Source: Pararhodobacter sp. (lineage in GTDB: Bacteria > Pseudomonadota > Alphaproteobacteria > Rhodobacterales > Rhodobacteraceae). From it: 64,000 nucleotides of DNA. Shown piece by piece: positions 17,700 through 26,395 of the stretch. The stretch is taken from assembly GCA_020832545.1 (NCBI GenBank), contig JAFIEK010000005.1:103650-167649 (forward strand), read 5' to 3'. Under the pieces are notes generated by a model, which did not search any database, was not told the origin of the DNA, and saw nothing but the letters and a program-made list of their open reading frames with translations. How positions within the stretch are numbered: position 1 is the stretch's first letter; every line of letters starts with the position of its first letter. The position numbers and the translations under genes are program-made.

Positions 17700-18740
17700 A
17701 TGACCCCTGACGCCTCGCCCCTCGCCACCCTGCCCCGTGCGCAGCTGTCCGCAAATGGCCCGCAGGTGGCGCGGTTGTGTCTGGGTACGATGATGTTCGG
17801 CGCGCGCACCGATAAGGCCGAGGCCGCGCGCATACTGGCGCGTTACCGCGCCGCAGGAGGCGATTTCATCGATACCGCCGACACATATGCCGGGGGCGCA
17901 TCCGAGGCGATGCTGGGCGATCTGACCGGCGGCGACTGGGCCGGGCTGACACTGGCCAGCAAAGTGGGTAACCCGGTTGACGGGGTGGCGGGCTCTGGCG
18001 GGCTGGCGCCGGACTGGGTGGCGCAGGCGGCGGCGATGTCGCTGGAGCGGTTGAACGCGGACAGGATGGACCTTTACTGGCTGCACAAACCAGACCCGCA
18101 AACGCCCCTGCCCGAGACACTGGGCGCGCTGGCAGAGCTGTTGCGGCAGGGCATGATCACCCACTGGGGCCTGTCAAACTTTCGCGGCTGGCAGGTGGCC
18201 GAGGCGGTGCGGCTGGCCGATACCATGGGCCTGCCCCGCCCGGTCGCGGTGCAGCCCTACTATCACCTTCTCAACCGCGAGGCCGAGGCTGATCTGATCC
18301 CCGCCGCGCGGCATTACGGCATGGGGATCGTGCCCTATTCGCCACTGGCGCGCGGGGTGTTGACCGGCAAATACCGCACCGGCACGCCGGAAGATTCGCG
18401 CGCCGGTCGCTCTGACACCCGGATGATGGAGGTGGAGTTCCGCCCCGAGACACTGGCCGCCGCTGCCCGTGCCGCCGATCATGCCGAGGGCACGGGGCGC
18501 AGCCCGGCGGGCCTTGCGTTGAACTGGGTGCTGGCCTGCGACGGGGTCACCAGCCTGCTGGCCGGGCCGCGCACGCTGGCGCAGCTTCAGGGCTATCTGG
18601 ATGCAATTGCCGAGCCCTTTGCCGCCGCGGATGAGGCTGTTCTGTCGGCGCTCTGCCCGGCGGGTGAGACACCGGGCGGTCACCGCGACCCGCGCTATCC
18701 GCTGCAAGGGCGCGCAACCACGGGGCTGGCGACGCGATGA
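17700..18740 (+). CDS. Aldo/keto reductase
   Basis: A 346-residue NADPH-dependent (alpha/beta)8 reductase. The catalytic tetrad is visible: Asp58 in FIDTADTYAGG with Tyr63, Lys88 in LASKVGNP and His129 in DLYWLHKPD. SNFRGWQ and the NADP-binding C-terminal part (PYSPLARGVLTGKYRTG, then LLAGPRTLAQLQ) follow. It reduces aldehydes or ketones of unknown identity. The start (ATG 17700) is chosen because family homology begins soon after; the ribosome-binding site is weak. It is convergent with the class V PLP enzyme. Confidence 0.9.
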   Translation: MTPDASPLATLPRAQLSANGPQVARLCLGTMMFGARTDKAEAARILARYRAAGGDFIDTADTYAGGASEAMLGDLTGGDWAGLTLASKVGNPVDGVAGSGGLAPDWVAQAAAMSLERLNADRMDLYWLHKPDPQTPLPETLGALAELLRQGMITHWGLSNFRGWQVAEAVRLADTMGLPRPVAVQPYYHLLNREAEADLIPAARHYGMGIVPYSPLARGVLTGKYRTGTPEDSRAGRSDTRMMEVEFRPETLAAAARAADHAEGTGRSPAGLALNWVLACDGVTSLLAGPRTLAQLQGYLDAIAEPFAAADEAVLSALCPAGETPGGHRDPRYPLQGRATTGLATR

Positions 18741-18777
18741 CCCGGCTTTGGCAGGCCGCGCAAATCTGCGCTGTGTG

Positions 18778-19926
18778 TCAGGCCACCCGGCGCTTCAGCT
18801 GAGCCGCCATCACGTCGAACAGACCCTCGATGGCGTCAACCCGGGTGACAACACCGGGTGAAAGCCGCAACAACGCGCTGCGGCAATCCACCGAGAACCC
18901 CTCAGCCCCCAGCGCGGTCACCATCGCCGCCGCCTGTTCCGCATCGGCAAGGCGCAAGATCACCGTGCCGCCGCGCGCGCCCGCGTCTCGCGGCGAATGC
19001 AGCGGCAGATCCAGCGCATCGGCGCGGGCGATGATGCGCTCAACCATTTGCCGGTTCCTGTCCAGCATCTGCGGCCGGTCCTGTGTGGCCTGCCATTTCA
19101 ACGCCGGAACCGAGGCCAGAGCGGCCAGCGCCGAGGGTGTCCCACCATCGAAGCGGCGGATATCCGGGGCATAGTCGAAGGCATCCAGATCCCACGAAAA
19201 GGGGTTGTCCTGCGAGAACCAGCCCCGCCCCTCAGGGTTCAGCGACGGGATCAGCGGCGCGTCGATATAAAGTATCCCCGCACCTGATGTGCCGCATATC
19301 CATTTCAGGCTGGTGGACAGCACAAAATCCACCTTCGGTTCCTGCGCGTCGAATGGAAGCAGCCCGGCGGCCTGCGTGATATCCACGCCGATCAGGCTGC
19401 CCATCTCGCGCCCATGCGCGACCAGCGGTGCCAGATCCACCCGCGCCGAGGCGGTCGATGTCACCAGCGTGATCAGCGCCAGCGCCACGTCACGGCCCCA
19501 ATGGGCGATGAAATCCTCAGCCTCAACCCACGCCTTGCCTTCGCTCAAAGGCACCGTGTGCAAGGTAAAGCCCAGCTTGGGGGCCAGCCCGGCCAGCAGG
19601 AAATGCAGCGAAGGAAAGCAATCGGCGGCCACCAGAACCCGCTTGTCGCGCAGCATCCCCTCGGGCAGCGCGCGGATCAGCCGGTGCAGCCCGTCGGTGA
19701 CGCTTTCGCAGGTGGTCAGCGTGCCCTCGGGCGCGTTGATCTCATGGCGCCACAGGTCAATGAATTCCTGCCGTCGGCCCAGCACATACCCCCATTGCCC
19801 GTCATTGGGCGCGGACCATGCGGCGGCGTATTCAGCCATGGCGGCGCTCAGCCCCTCTTCCTTTCCCGGATACATACCGATGGAATGATAGAGGAAATAG
19901 CCGCCGTGGTTGGTATTGCTCAGCAT
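18778..19926 (-). CDS. Class V PLP-dependent enzyme (kynureninase-like)
   Basis: A 382-residue fold-type I PLP protein. The Schiff-base lysine is in LSTSLKWICGTSGAGILYI near residue 225, preceded by the cofactor Asp in LIGVDITQAAG. The phosphate-binding RRFDGGTPS (near 285) is like that of kynureninase. It could be a kynureninase, a cysteine desulfurase-like lyase or an epimerase; the sequence alone does not decide. It is the last gene of the TRAP operon (14 bp after dctM), so its substrate is probably the imported compound or its product. Confidence 0.82.
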   Translation of the reverse strand: MLSNTNHGGYFLYHSIGMYPGKEEGLSAAMAEYAAAWSAPNDGQWGYVLGRRQEFIDLWRHEINAPEGTLTTCESVTDGLHRLIRALPEGMLRDKRVLVAADCFPSLHFLLAGLAPKLGFTLHTVPLSEGKAWVEAEDFIAHWGRDVALALITLVTSTASARVDLAPLVAHGREMGSLIGVDITQAAGLLPFDAQEPKVDFVLSTSLKWICGTSGAGILYIDAPLIPSLNPEGRGWFSQDNPFSWDLDAFDYAPDIRRFDGGTPSALAALASVPALKWQATQDRPQMLDRNRQMVERIIARADALDLPLHSPRDAGARGGTVILRLADAEQAAAMVTALGAEGFSVDCRSALLRLSPGVVTRVDAIEGLFDVMAAQLKRRVA

Positions 19927-19940
19927 TCTTTATCCTTACG

Positions 19941-21233
19941 TCAGAAACCCAGAACGGTGGGTAGCCACAGGCTGAAGCCCGGCACCGCCGCAATCAGAAG
20001 CAGCCCCGCCATATTGACCAGCAGGAAGGGAAGTGAGGCACGGATCAGGGGCACCAACCCGCAACCCGCGATCCGCTCAGCCGCAAACAGGCACACGCCC
20101 AAGGGCGGTGTCAACAGCCCGATGTTCAGGTTCAGAATTGCGATCACGCCGAAATGCAGCGGGTCAATCCCGGCCAGCACCGCCGCCGCTGACAGAAGCG
20201 GGCCAAAGAGGATGATCACCGTGGTGGGGTCAATGAACATGCCCAGAACCAGCAGCACGGCATTGAACACCAAAAGCGTGCCCAGATAGCCCAGCTCCCA
20301 GCCGCCGACATGGGCAGCGATCATGCGCGGCACGTTCTCCATGCCCATGACCCATGAAAACGCGGCACCACAGCCAACGATGATCAAGAGCTGACCGGAA
20401 AAAAGCGCCGAACGCTGAAACACGCCGCCCAGATCGGCCCATCCCATCGAGCGGTAGAGCACCACTGACACAATCAGCGCATAGGCCGCCGCCACGCCAC
20501 CGGCCTCGGTCGGGGTCATGAACCCGCCCAGAAGGCCCGCCAGAATGATCACCGGGATCATCAGCGGCACCAGCGCCGCGCCCGTGGCGCGCGCCACTAC
20601 CGGCATCGAGCGGTCCATGTCAACGCGCGGATAGTTGTGAACCCGCGCCTGCACCGCCACCAGCCCCATCTGCACCAGCCCGATCACCAGCCCCGGTATC
20701 AGCGTGGCCGCCATCAGCGCGCCGATGGACAGCCCGGTCATCGAGCCGTAGATCACCGCCACCAGCGAGGGCGGCACCATCGGCCCGATGATGGAGGATG
20801 ACGCCGTGACCGCCGCCGCATAGGCCGCCGTATAGCCCTGCTTCACCATTGCCGGAATGAACACCCGGCCAAGTGCGGCAATGTCGCCCAGTGCCACGCC
20901 GGTGATGCCGGAAAACAGGATCGATGCCCCGATATTGACCTGCGCCAGACCGCCGCGCATCCAGCCGAACAGGACATTGGCGAAATGGATCAGCCGGTCG
21001 GTGATGCGGCCTGCGTTGATCAGCTCTCCGGCCAGAATGAACAGCGGAATGGCCATCAGCACAAACGAGTCCATCCCCTGATAGACCCGCTCAGCCGCCA
21101 CCGGCAGAAAGCGCCACTTGTCGGCGTAGACCACCCAGACCAGCATAGCGGCCATCATCGACCATGCCACCGGCAGGCCGATCAGCAAGAGCCCCAGAAA
21201 GCTGGCAAGCAGCATCAGAAGTGTGTCGGTCAT
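19941..21233 (-). CDS. dctM: TRAP transporter large permease (DctM)
   Basis: A 430-residue, roughly 12-helix membrane subunit of a tripartite ATP-independent periplasmic transporter. It uses the sodium gradient to import small organic acids. DctM landmarks are present: GLPVAWSM near 20, IPLFILAGELINAGRIT near 60, SILFSGITGVALGD near 105, MVPPSLVAVIYG near 150 and GLLTPPLGVCLFAAERIA near 370. The start overlaps the dctQ stop (ATGA). Confidence 0.95.
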   Translation of the reverse strand: MTDTLLMLLASFLGLLLIGLPVAWSMMAAMLVWVVYADKWRFLPVAAERVYQGMDSFVLMAIPLFILAGELINAGRITDRLIHFANVLFGWMRGGLAQVNIGASILFSGITGVALGDIAALGRVFIPAMVKQGYTAAYAAAVTASSSIIGPMVPPSLVAVIYGSMTGLSIGALMAATLIPGLVIGLVQMGLVAVQARVHNYPRVDMDRSMPVVARATGAALVPLMIPVIILAGLLGGFMTPTEAGGVAAAYALIVSVVLYRSMGWADLGGVFQRSALFSGQLLIIVGCGAAFSWVMGMENVPRMIAAHVGGWELGYLGTLLVFNAVLLVLGMFIDPTTVIILFGPLLSAAAVLAGIDPLHFGVIAILNLNIGLLTPPLGVCLFAAERIAGCGLVPLIRASLPFLLVNMAGLLLIAAVPGFSLWLPTVLGF

Positions 21234-21712
21234 GTCAGACGGTCCCGCAACAAAAGCCGCGCCAGCGCGAACATGCTGGCGAGCGCGAAGGCGATGGGCA
21301 CCGCTGCATAGGGCCAGGCCAGGCTGATCCGCAGCCCCTCGCTGCGTTGCATGGCGGCGAACTGCACCATGTCGAGGCCTTGCCAGAACAGCACCAGAAA
21401 GACGCCCAGCGAGATGGTATCGAGCACAAACTCCAGCGCCCGGCCCAAAGGCCGCGCCAATGTGTGCAGCACCACCGGCAGCAGGTCGATGCGGATATGG
21501 CTGCCCTCGCGCACCGCCACGGCGGTGGCCAGCAGCGCCATCCAGATCATCGCATAGCGCGCCACCTCTTCAGTGAACACCGGGACCCCGCCGCCGGAAT
21601 AGCGCAGGATCACCTGCGCCACCACCAGCGCGAACATGCCCATCAGGCACAGGGCTGCGGCAATGCGCAGCCCTGCCTCGATAGCGCGGATCAGGCTGAC
21701 CAGCGCCGTCAC
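21230..21712 (-). CDS. dctQ: TRAP transporter small permease (DctQ)
   Basis: A four-helix membrane subunit of about 160 residues that couples DctM to the binding protein. The PF04290-type core is visible: VAQVILRYSGGGVPVFTEEVARYAMIW split across helix two, then VREGSHIRID and the last helix AVPIAFALASMF. The chosen start is GTG 21712, two bases after the dctP stop; an upstream in-frame start at 21751 would overlap dctP by 38 bases and add an Arg-rich tail. Confidence 0.9.
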   Translation of the reverse strand: MTALVSLIRAIEAGLRIAAALCLMGMFALVVAQVILRYSGGGVPVFTEEVARYAMIWMALLATAVAVREGSHIRIDLLPVVLHTLARPLGRALEFVLDTISLGVFLVLFWQGLDMVQFAAMQRSEGLRISLAWPYAAVPIAFALASMFALARLLLRDRLT

Positions 21713-21713
21713 C

Positions 21714-22721
21714 TCAGCGCGCGGCCTCGACCGCGGCGATGGCCTCATCAATCAGGGCGGGGTTGTCGATATTGGCGGCCAGCCAGTCATTGGCCACCGG
21801 CTGCATCACGTCGCGGAAGGCAGCGCGCTGTTCGTCCGTCAGCTCCACCACCGTGACGCCCTGTTCGCGGGCGAAATCGATGGCCGAGGCCTCGACCGCG
21901 CGCGAGGTTTCGCGGTTGAAGGCAATCGCGGATTCGGCGGCGTCCAGCACCACCTGCTGATACTCTTCGCTCAGGCTGTCAAAGAACATGTCCGAGATCC
22001 CCAGCGGGCCAAAGGCATAGGTATGGCCAGACAGAATCAGGTGGCTCTGCACCTCATAAAGGTTGACCAGATTGAAGACCGAGACCGAGTTGTCCTGCCC
22101 GTCCACAACGCCGGTGCGCAGCGCGGTATACAATTCGCCAAACGCCACCGGGCTGGCCGAGGCACCCATCGCCTCAACCGGGATGGTGGCCAAGGGGCCA
22201 AGGACACGCAGTTTCAGCCCGGCCATATCTTCCGGGGTCTCAACGGCGCGGTCAGCGCTGAAATGCTTGAACCCGCCGGATTCCCACCAGCCCAGCACGC
22301 GGATGCCGGTGCTTTCGCGGATGTCCTCAGCCATGGCCTGGCCAAAGGGGCCGTCCAGCACCGCCCAGGCCGTGGCCTCGTCGGGGAACAGATAGGGCAT
22401 GTTCAGCACCTGGATATCCGAATGGATCGAGGCATAGTTGCCATCCGCCGCATCGGTCATTTCCAGAATGCCGCGCCGCATCTGGCCCAGCCGGTCATTG
22501 GGGTTTCCCAGCGCGCCGCCATAGACCAGATTGACGGTCATGCTGGAATTCGCCTCGATCTGCTCGGCGAAGGTGCGATACATTCCGTTTACGAAATCGA
22601 ACCCTTCGATGGTTTCCGGCAGCGACAGACCGATGGTGATGTCCTGCGCCTGTGCGGTGGCGGGCAAGGCCAGCGCGGCGGCAAGCGCCAGTGCCGGAAG
22701 GGATGTGTTCAGACGTGTCAT
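21714..22721 (-). CDS. dctP: TRAP transporter solute-binding protein (DctP)
   Basis: A 335-residue periplasmic receptor with a clean signal peptide cleaved after PATAQA. The mature part has the DctP signature, with the carboxylate-binding Arg in GLKLRVLGPLATIPVEAMGA (about 165-185) and SPVAFGELYTALRTGVVDGQ. The DctP type generally binds monocarboxylates or dicarboxylates. It stands 27 bp after the DUF1445 gene, and no ligand can be assigned. It lies within the six-gene operon under presumed GntR control. Confidence 0.94.
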   Translation of the reverse strand: MTRLNTSLPALALAAALALPATAQAQDITIGLSLPETIEGFDFVNGMYRTFAEQIEANSSMTVNLVYGGALGNPNDRLGQMRRGILEMTDAADGNYASIHSDIQVLNMPYLFPDEATAWAVLDGPFGQAMAEDIRESTGIRVLGWWESGGFKHFSADRAVETPEDMAGLKLRVLGPLATIPVEAMGASASPVAFGELYTALRTGVVDGQDNSVSVFNLVNLYEVQSHLILSGHTYAFGPLGISDMFFDSLSEEYQQVVLDAAESAIAFNRETSRAVEASAIDFAREQGVTVVELTDEQRAAFRDVMQPVANDWLAANIDNPALIDEAIAAVEAAR

Positions 22722-22748
22722 GATAGCCTCCTTGTTTGGGGAAGTGTT

Positions 22749-23531
22749 CTATGGGTTCGCGGGTATCTGCGCGGTGGCGCGCAGGTCAGTGATCAGCATG
22801 TGACCGGGCGCATGGGTGATCGCCAGATCGGGCGCGGCATGGGCAATGGCGCGTTCCAGCGACACGCCGCAGGCCCAGAACACCGCCACCTCGCCGGGCT
22901 GGATATCATTCAGCCCGATCCCGTCGATCGGGCGCGACAGGTCCACACCGATGTCGGCCGGATCTCCGGCATGAACCGGCGCGCCATGCGCCATGGGGTG
23001 GGCGCGGGTGATGGCCGTAGCCAGCGGCACCTGAGCGCTGTGTATTGCGCGCATCGACACCACCAGATTGCCGCCAAACGGGGCGACCGGGTGCATCGGC
23101 AGATGAGTGTCAAAGGCCGAACAGGTCTTGCCCGGCGCATGGCAGCGCAAGGCCACGCCGCCTGCCACCAGATCGGCCTCGAACGTCAGCGAACACCCGA
23201 TGGCGAAGGGCACCAGATCACCGCGCCACAGGTCTGTAATCTCAAGCGGGTCCGCCATCGGCTCACCGTGGCGAAACACCCGGTAGCGCGGCAGATCGCG
23301 GCGCAGATCGATACCGACCCCCAGCTCTGGCAACACCGGAACACCGGGCCGCCCCCGCGCCAGCAGAGGGAAGGCAGCGGGATTGACCCGCAAAAACCCC
23401 TCGAACGGATCAGCCAGTGCGGCGGGTATCAGCGCCAGATTGGCCTGCACCAGCCCCGGCGCCACCGCGCACGTGGGCCCCGTCAGCTTGCCAGCCCGCG
23501 CCGCCAGTCGCAGGTGCAGACCCGCGCTCAT
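22749..23531 (-). CDS. DUF1445 family protein (D-glutamate cyclase-like putative hydro-lyase)
   Basis: A 260-residue cytoplasmic protein. It matches the DUF1445 pattern step by step: GPTCAVAPGLVQANLALIP near 22, DLPRYRVFRHGE near 85, DLVPFAIGCSLTFEADL, VVSMRAIHS, ITRAHPMAHGAPVHAGDP, and GEVAVFWACGVSLE near the end. Mammalian relatives cyclise D-glutamate to 5-oxo-D-proline, and bacterial ones are called putative hydro-lyases. The ATG overlaps the SRPBCC stop (ATGA). Presence in a TRAP operon suggests processing of the imported acid. Confidence 0.85.
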   Translation of the reverse strand: MSAGLHLRLAARAGKLTGPTCAVAPGLVQANLALIPAALADPFEGFLRVNPAAFPLLARGRPGVPVLPELGVGIDLRRDLPRYRVFRHGEPMADPLEITDLWRGDLVPFAIGCSLTFEADLVAGGVALRCHAPGKTCSAFDTHLPMHPVAPFGGNLVVSMRAIHSAQVPLATAITRAHPMAHGAPVHAGDPADIGVDLSRPIDGIGLNDIQPGEVAVFWACGVSLERAIAHAAPDLAITHAPGHMLITDLRATAQIPANP

Positions 23532-23983
23532 GCCCCGCCCTCGGCCCATGCAGTTTCCAGTTGCGCCTTGATCAGCAATATCTCGGCCTCATGGGTCAGG
23601 CAGGTGCGCGCCCATCCCTCGTCCGTCGCATCCCCGGCGCGCAGGGCGTGCAACGTCACCAGACATGCATGCGCGCCGATGCCCAGCACCGGCCCCGGCG
23701 TTACACGGATGAAGATACGCGGGCAGCGCGCCTGCGCCGTGCCGACGTGAAAATCAATCAGCCCCAGTGCGCGCTCGGCCCGGATTTCGACAAAGGCCGC
23801 GCTGCCATCAAACAACGAGCGGCCCCGGAACACCCCGTCGCCCACCGCCTCCAGCCCCATCGATCCAAGCGACCATTGCCCGACAAAACCAGCCTCTGAC
23901 AGCCGGTCAAAGGCGTAGTCAGACGGCACATCGACATGGGCAGCGGCCTGATGGGCAAGCGAGGGCAGCGTGGTCTGGGTCAT
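23528..23983 (-). CDS. SRPBCC-like small-molecule-binding protein
   Basis: A 151-residue protein with the alternating strands and long C-terminal helix expected of a START/SRPBCC fold. Examples are YAFDRLSEAGFVGQWSLGS, DGVFRGRSLFDG, RALGLIDFHV, PRIFIRV, and the final helix EAEILLIKAQLE. Such proteins bind hydrophobic ligands or act as cyclases or hydrolases. It is first in the operon with DUF1445, dctPQM and the PLP enzyme. The family assignment is by pattern only. Confidence 0.55.
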   Translation of the reverse strand: MTQTTLPSLAHQAAAHVDVPSDYAFDRLSEAGFVGQWSLGSMGLEAVGDGVFRGRSLFDGSAAFVEIRAERALGLIDFHVGTAQARCPRIFIRVTPGPVLGIGAHACLVTLHALRAGDATDEGWARTCLTHEAEILLIKAQLETAWAEGGA

Positions 23984-24018
23984 ACAGCACCGAATCATTT
24001 AACCTGCCTGTCAGAGTG

Positions 24019-24135
24019 ACAAATCGTATACTTATTTCAAGCAATTTTTTTCAGGCTTAAAGCATTATTGATCACATACAGCCGTTTCTGGCTGTTGTTG
24101 CATTATTCTTGATCACAAACTGTATACTGTTATTC
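24019..24135. promoter_or_regulatory. Repeat-rich divergent operator region of the GntR regulator
   Basis: The AT-rich gap between the TRAP operon and the GntR gene holds two GTATAC cores (about 24027 and 24121), like many FCD-type GntR operators. It also has two direct repeats GCATTATT..TGATCACA (24062-24076 and 24100-24117) flanking an ACAGCC/GGCTGT hairpin. The arrangement suits a dimeric regulator controlling both directions. Confidence 0.55.
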
Positions 24136-24167
24136 TGCCCTTACCCGGATTCAGGAGCGCATGACCC

Positions 24168-24833
24168 GTGACCCGCCAGAACCACCGCACCCGCATCTAC
24201 CAGAACTTCCGCACCCGGATTCAGCGCGGCGAGATCGGCCCTGAGGACCGGCTGGTAGATACCGTCATCGCCACAGAACTGGGCGTTTCGCGCATGCCGG
24301 TGCGTGAGGCACTGATGCAACTGGCCAGCGAAGGGTATCTTGAGGGAACGACGCGCGGCTTTACCCTGCCCAGCCTCAGCCACACACAGATCATGGAATA
24401 CTTTGTGCTGCGGCGCCTGCTGGAACCCCACGCCGCCGCGCTGGCCGCGCAATCGCGCAGCGAAGCCCAGCTTGCGGTGATGAACGAGGCCGTGGCCGAT
24501 GCCGTCCGCACGCTGGAAAGCGGCGATATCAACCTGTTTTACCGTGCGTCTGAAATCTTTCGCAACACATGGCTGGCGGCGGTGCCCAATGGCGAGCTGC
24601 GCCAGACCATTCTGCGCTACCTCGCGCAGGTGCAATCGGTGCGGCTGGCGACGATGAATGACCGGCAGGCCCACCAGATCATCGTCGCCGGGCAGCAGGA
24701 TTTGCTGGATTGCTTTGCCCGTCGCGATGCGGTGGGCGCGGGCGACCGCTTGCTGCGCTTCGTGCTTGAGGCTGAACAAAGCTACCTGCGTCTGCGCCGG
24801 GCGCGTGAGGACAGCCAGGATGCGGCGCGGTAG
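24168..24833 (+). CDS. GntR-family transcriptional regulator, FCD subgroup
   Basis: A 221-residue regulator. An N-terminal winged helix contains IATELGVSRMPVREALMQLASEGYLE (split here as the GntR hallmark VSRMPVREAL near residue 43), followed by TRGFTLPSLS and an all-helical FCD ligand/metal domain (LRRLLEPHAAALAA, then a final bundle). It starts at GTG 24168, with AGGAG 11 bases upstream; the nearer ATG at 24161 is out of frame. Divergent to the TRAP operon with operator-like repeats between, it most likely represses that operon until the imported substrate binds. Confidence 0.92.
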   Translation: MTRQNHRTRIYQNFRTRIQRGEIGPEDRLVDTVIATELGVSRMPVREALMQLASEGYLEGTTRGFTLPSLSHTQIMEYFVLRRLLEPHAAALAAQSRSEAQLAVMNEAVADAVRTLESGDINLFYRASEIFRNTWLAAVPNGELRQTILRYLAQVQSVRLATMNDRQAHQIIVAGQQDLLDCFARRDAVGAGDRLLRFVLEAEQSYLRLRRAREDSQDAAR

Positions 24834-24839
24834 GCACCA

Positions 24840-25565
24840 TTACCCGCTGCTGCGCGCCACCAGTTCGCGACCATAGGCGCTGTCCAGATGGCCCGCGCGC
24901 AGGCTGGCCACGTCGCTCACCTCCTCCAACCGTCCGGCCCGCAACACGCCCAGCCGGTCACACAGAAACGAGACAATCGGCAGGTCATGCGTAACCAGCA
25001 GATAGGTCAGCCCGCGGTCTTCGCGCAGATCGGCCAGCAGGTTGAGGATTTCCGCCTGAACTGACACATCCAGTGCCGAGGTCGGCTCATCCAGCAGCAG
25101 CACTTCCGGCTCCAGCATCAGCGCGCGGGCGATGGCCACGCGCTGGCGCTGCCCGCCTGACAACTGGTGCGGCAAGCGAAACCTGAAGCGGCGCGACAGG
25201 CCCACGGCATCCAGCATCGCCAGCACGCGCGCGTCATGCCCCTTGATGCGATGCACCGCCAGTGGCTCGGACAGCGTGTCATCGACCGTGCGGCGCGGAT
25301 GAAGCGATCCATAGGGGTCCTGGAACACCATCTGCACCCGGCGCACAAAGGCCGCATCACGCCGCTTGCCCAGTGCATCACCGCCGATGCGGATAGCCCC
25401 CGTCCATTCATGCGCCTGCCCGGCAATTGCCTTCAGGATCGTCGATTTGCCAGATCCGCTTTCACCCACCAGTGCAAAGCTTTCGCCCTGCGCCACCGCA
25501 AAGCTGACCTCATGCACCACCGGCGTGCCGCCAAAGCTGACGGTCAGATTTTCAATGCTGATCAT
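24840..25565 (-). CDS. Oligopeptide ABC transporter ATP-binding protein (OppF-like)
   Basis: A 241-residue ATPase. Walker A GESGSGKST is near 36, signature LSGGQRQRVAIARAL near 130, Walker B VLLLDEPTSALD near 150, and switch His in LVTHDLPIVSF near 190. It pairs with the next ATPase gene as the heterodimeric engine of a Dpp/Opp-type importer. It is somewhat shorter than usual because the C-terminal Fe-S/oligopeptide extension is missing. The four genes overlap by four bases each. Confidence 0.93.
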   Translation of the reverse strand: MISIENLTVSFGGTPVVHEVSFAVAQGESFALVGESGSGKSTILKAIAGQAHEWTGAIRIGGDALGKRRDAAFVRRVQMVFQDPYGSLHPRRTVDDTLSEPLAVHRIKGHDARVLAMLDAVGLSRRFRFRLPHQLSGGQRQRVAIARALMLEPEVLLLDEPTSALDVSVQAEILNLLADLREDRGLTYLLVTHDLPIVSFLCDRLGVLRAGRLEEVSDVASLRAGHLDSAYGRELVARSSG

Positions 25566-26395
25566 GTGCCCGCCCCGATGGCCGCACGGTCCAGAACCGG
25601 CAATCGCCTGCGTGTTTCATTGAGTTGCGGCACCGAGGCCAGCAGCCCGCGTGTATAAGGATGCGTCGCCTCATGCAGCTTTTCGGCGGCGCATTCTTCC
25701 ACCACGCGGCCCGCATACATCACCAGAATCCGGTCGCACCAGCGCGCAACCATATCAAGGTCATGGCTGATCAGTATCAGCCCCATCCCGCGCCTGCGCA
25801 CCAGATCATCCAGAATTTCCAGCACCGTGGCCCGCACCGACACATCCAGCGCCGAGGTCGGCTCATCCGCGATCATCAGGTCAGGTTGCAACACCACCAT
25901 CATGGCGATCATCACCCGCTGGCCCATCCCGCCTGATACCTCATGCGGGAACAGCCGGTAGACGCGCTCAGGCTCGTTGATGCGCACGGCCTCCAGCACC
26001 TCAAGCACCGCCTGTTTGCGGGCGCGGGCGTTCATGCTGCGATGAAACTGCAGCGCCTCGCCGATCTGTTCGCCGATGCGGATCACGGGGTTGAGGCTGA
26101 ACTTTGGGTCTTGCATCACCATTGACATCCGCGCGCCCCGCAAGCGACGCAGGCCGCTCTCAGGCAGGTTACGCAGGTCGATCCCGTCAAATTCCAACCG
26201 GTCCGCCGTCACCCTGCCAGGCGGGGCAATCAGCCCCATCAGCGCGCGGCCCGTCATCGACTTGCCGGAACCGCTTTCGCCCACAATCCCCAGCCGCTCG
26301 CGCCCCAGATCAAAGGTCAGGCCCTTGACCACCTCAACCTCACCGTGATCGGTGGGAAAGCGTACGCGCAAGTTTTCAACGTGCAGCAGGCTCAT
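25562..26395 (-). CDS. Oligopeptide ABC transporter ATP-binding protein (OppD-like)
   Basis: A 277-residue ATPase. Walker A GESGSGKSMTGRALMG is near 38, followed by SMVMQDPKFSLNP, signature VSGGMGQRVMIAMM, Walker B LMIADEPTSALD, and His in LISHDLDMVARW. The C-terminal oligopeptide-type end, EKLHEATHPYTRGLLASVPQ, is diagnostic for the Opp/Dpp family. It overlaps both neighbours by ATGA-type junctions. Confidence 0.94.
   Translation of the reverse strand: MSLLHVENLRVRFPTDHGEVEVVKGLTFDLGRERLGIVGESGSGKSMTGRALMGLIAPPGRVTADRLEFDGIDLRNLPESGLRRLRGARMSMVMQDPKFSLNPVIRIGEQIGEALQFHRSMNARARKQAVLEVLEAVRINEPERVYRLFPHEVSGGMGQRVMIAMMVVLQPDLMIADEPTSALDVSVRATVLEILDDLVRRRGMGLILISHDLDMVARWCDRILVMYAGRVVEECAAEKLHEATHPYTRGLLASVPQLNETRRRLPVLDRAAIGAGT

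Noticed and set aside
21636..23750. Very long plus-strand open frame opposite dctP and DUF1445
   Set aside because: It is antisense to genes with clear family motifs, signal peptide and overlapping starts. Its translation is His/Arg/Gln-rich low-complexity sequence typical of a high-GC shadow frame.
24161..24167. ATG start for the GntR regulator
   Set aside because: The ATG is well spaced from AGGAG but out of frame with the winged-helix coding frame; GTG 24168 is in frame.
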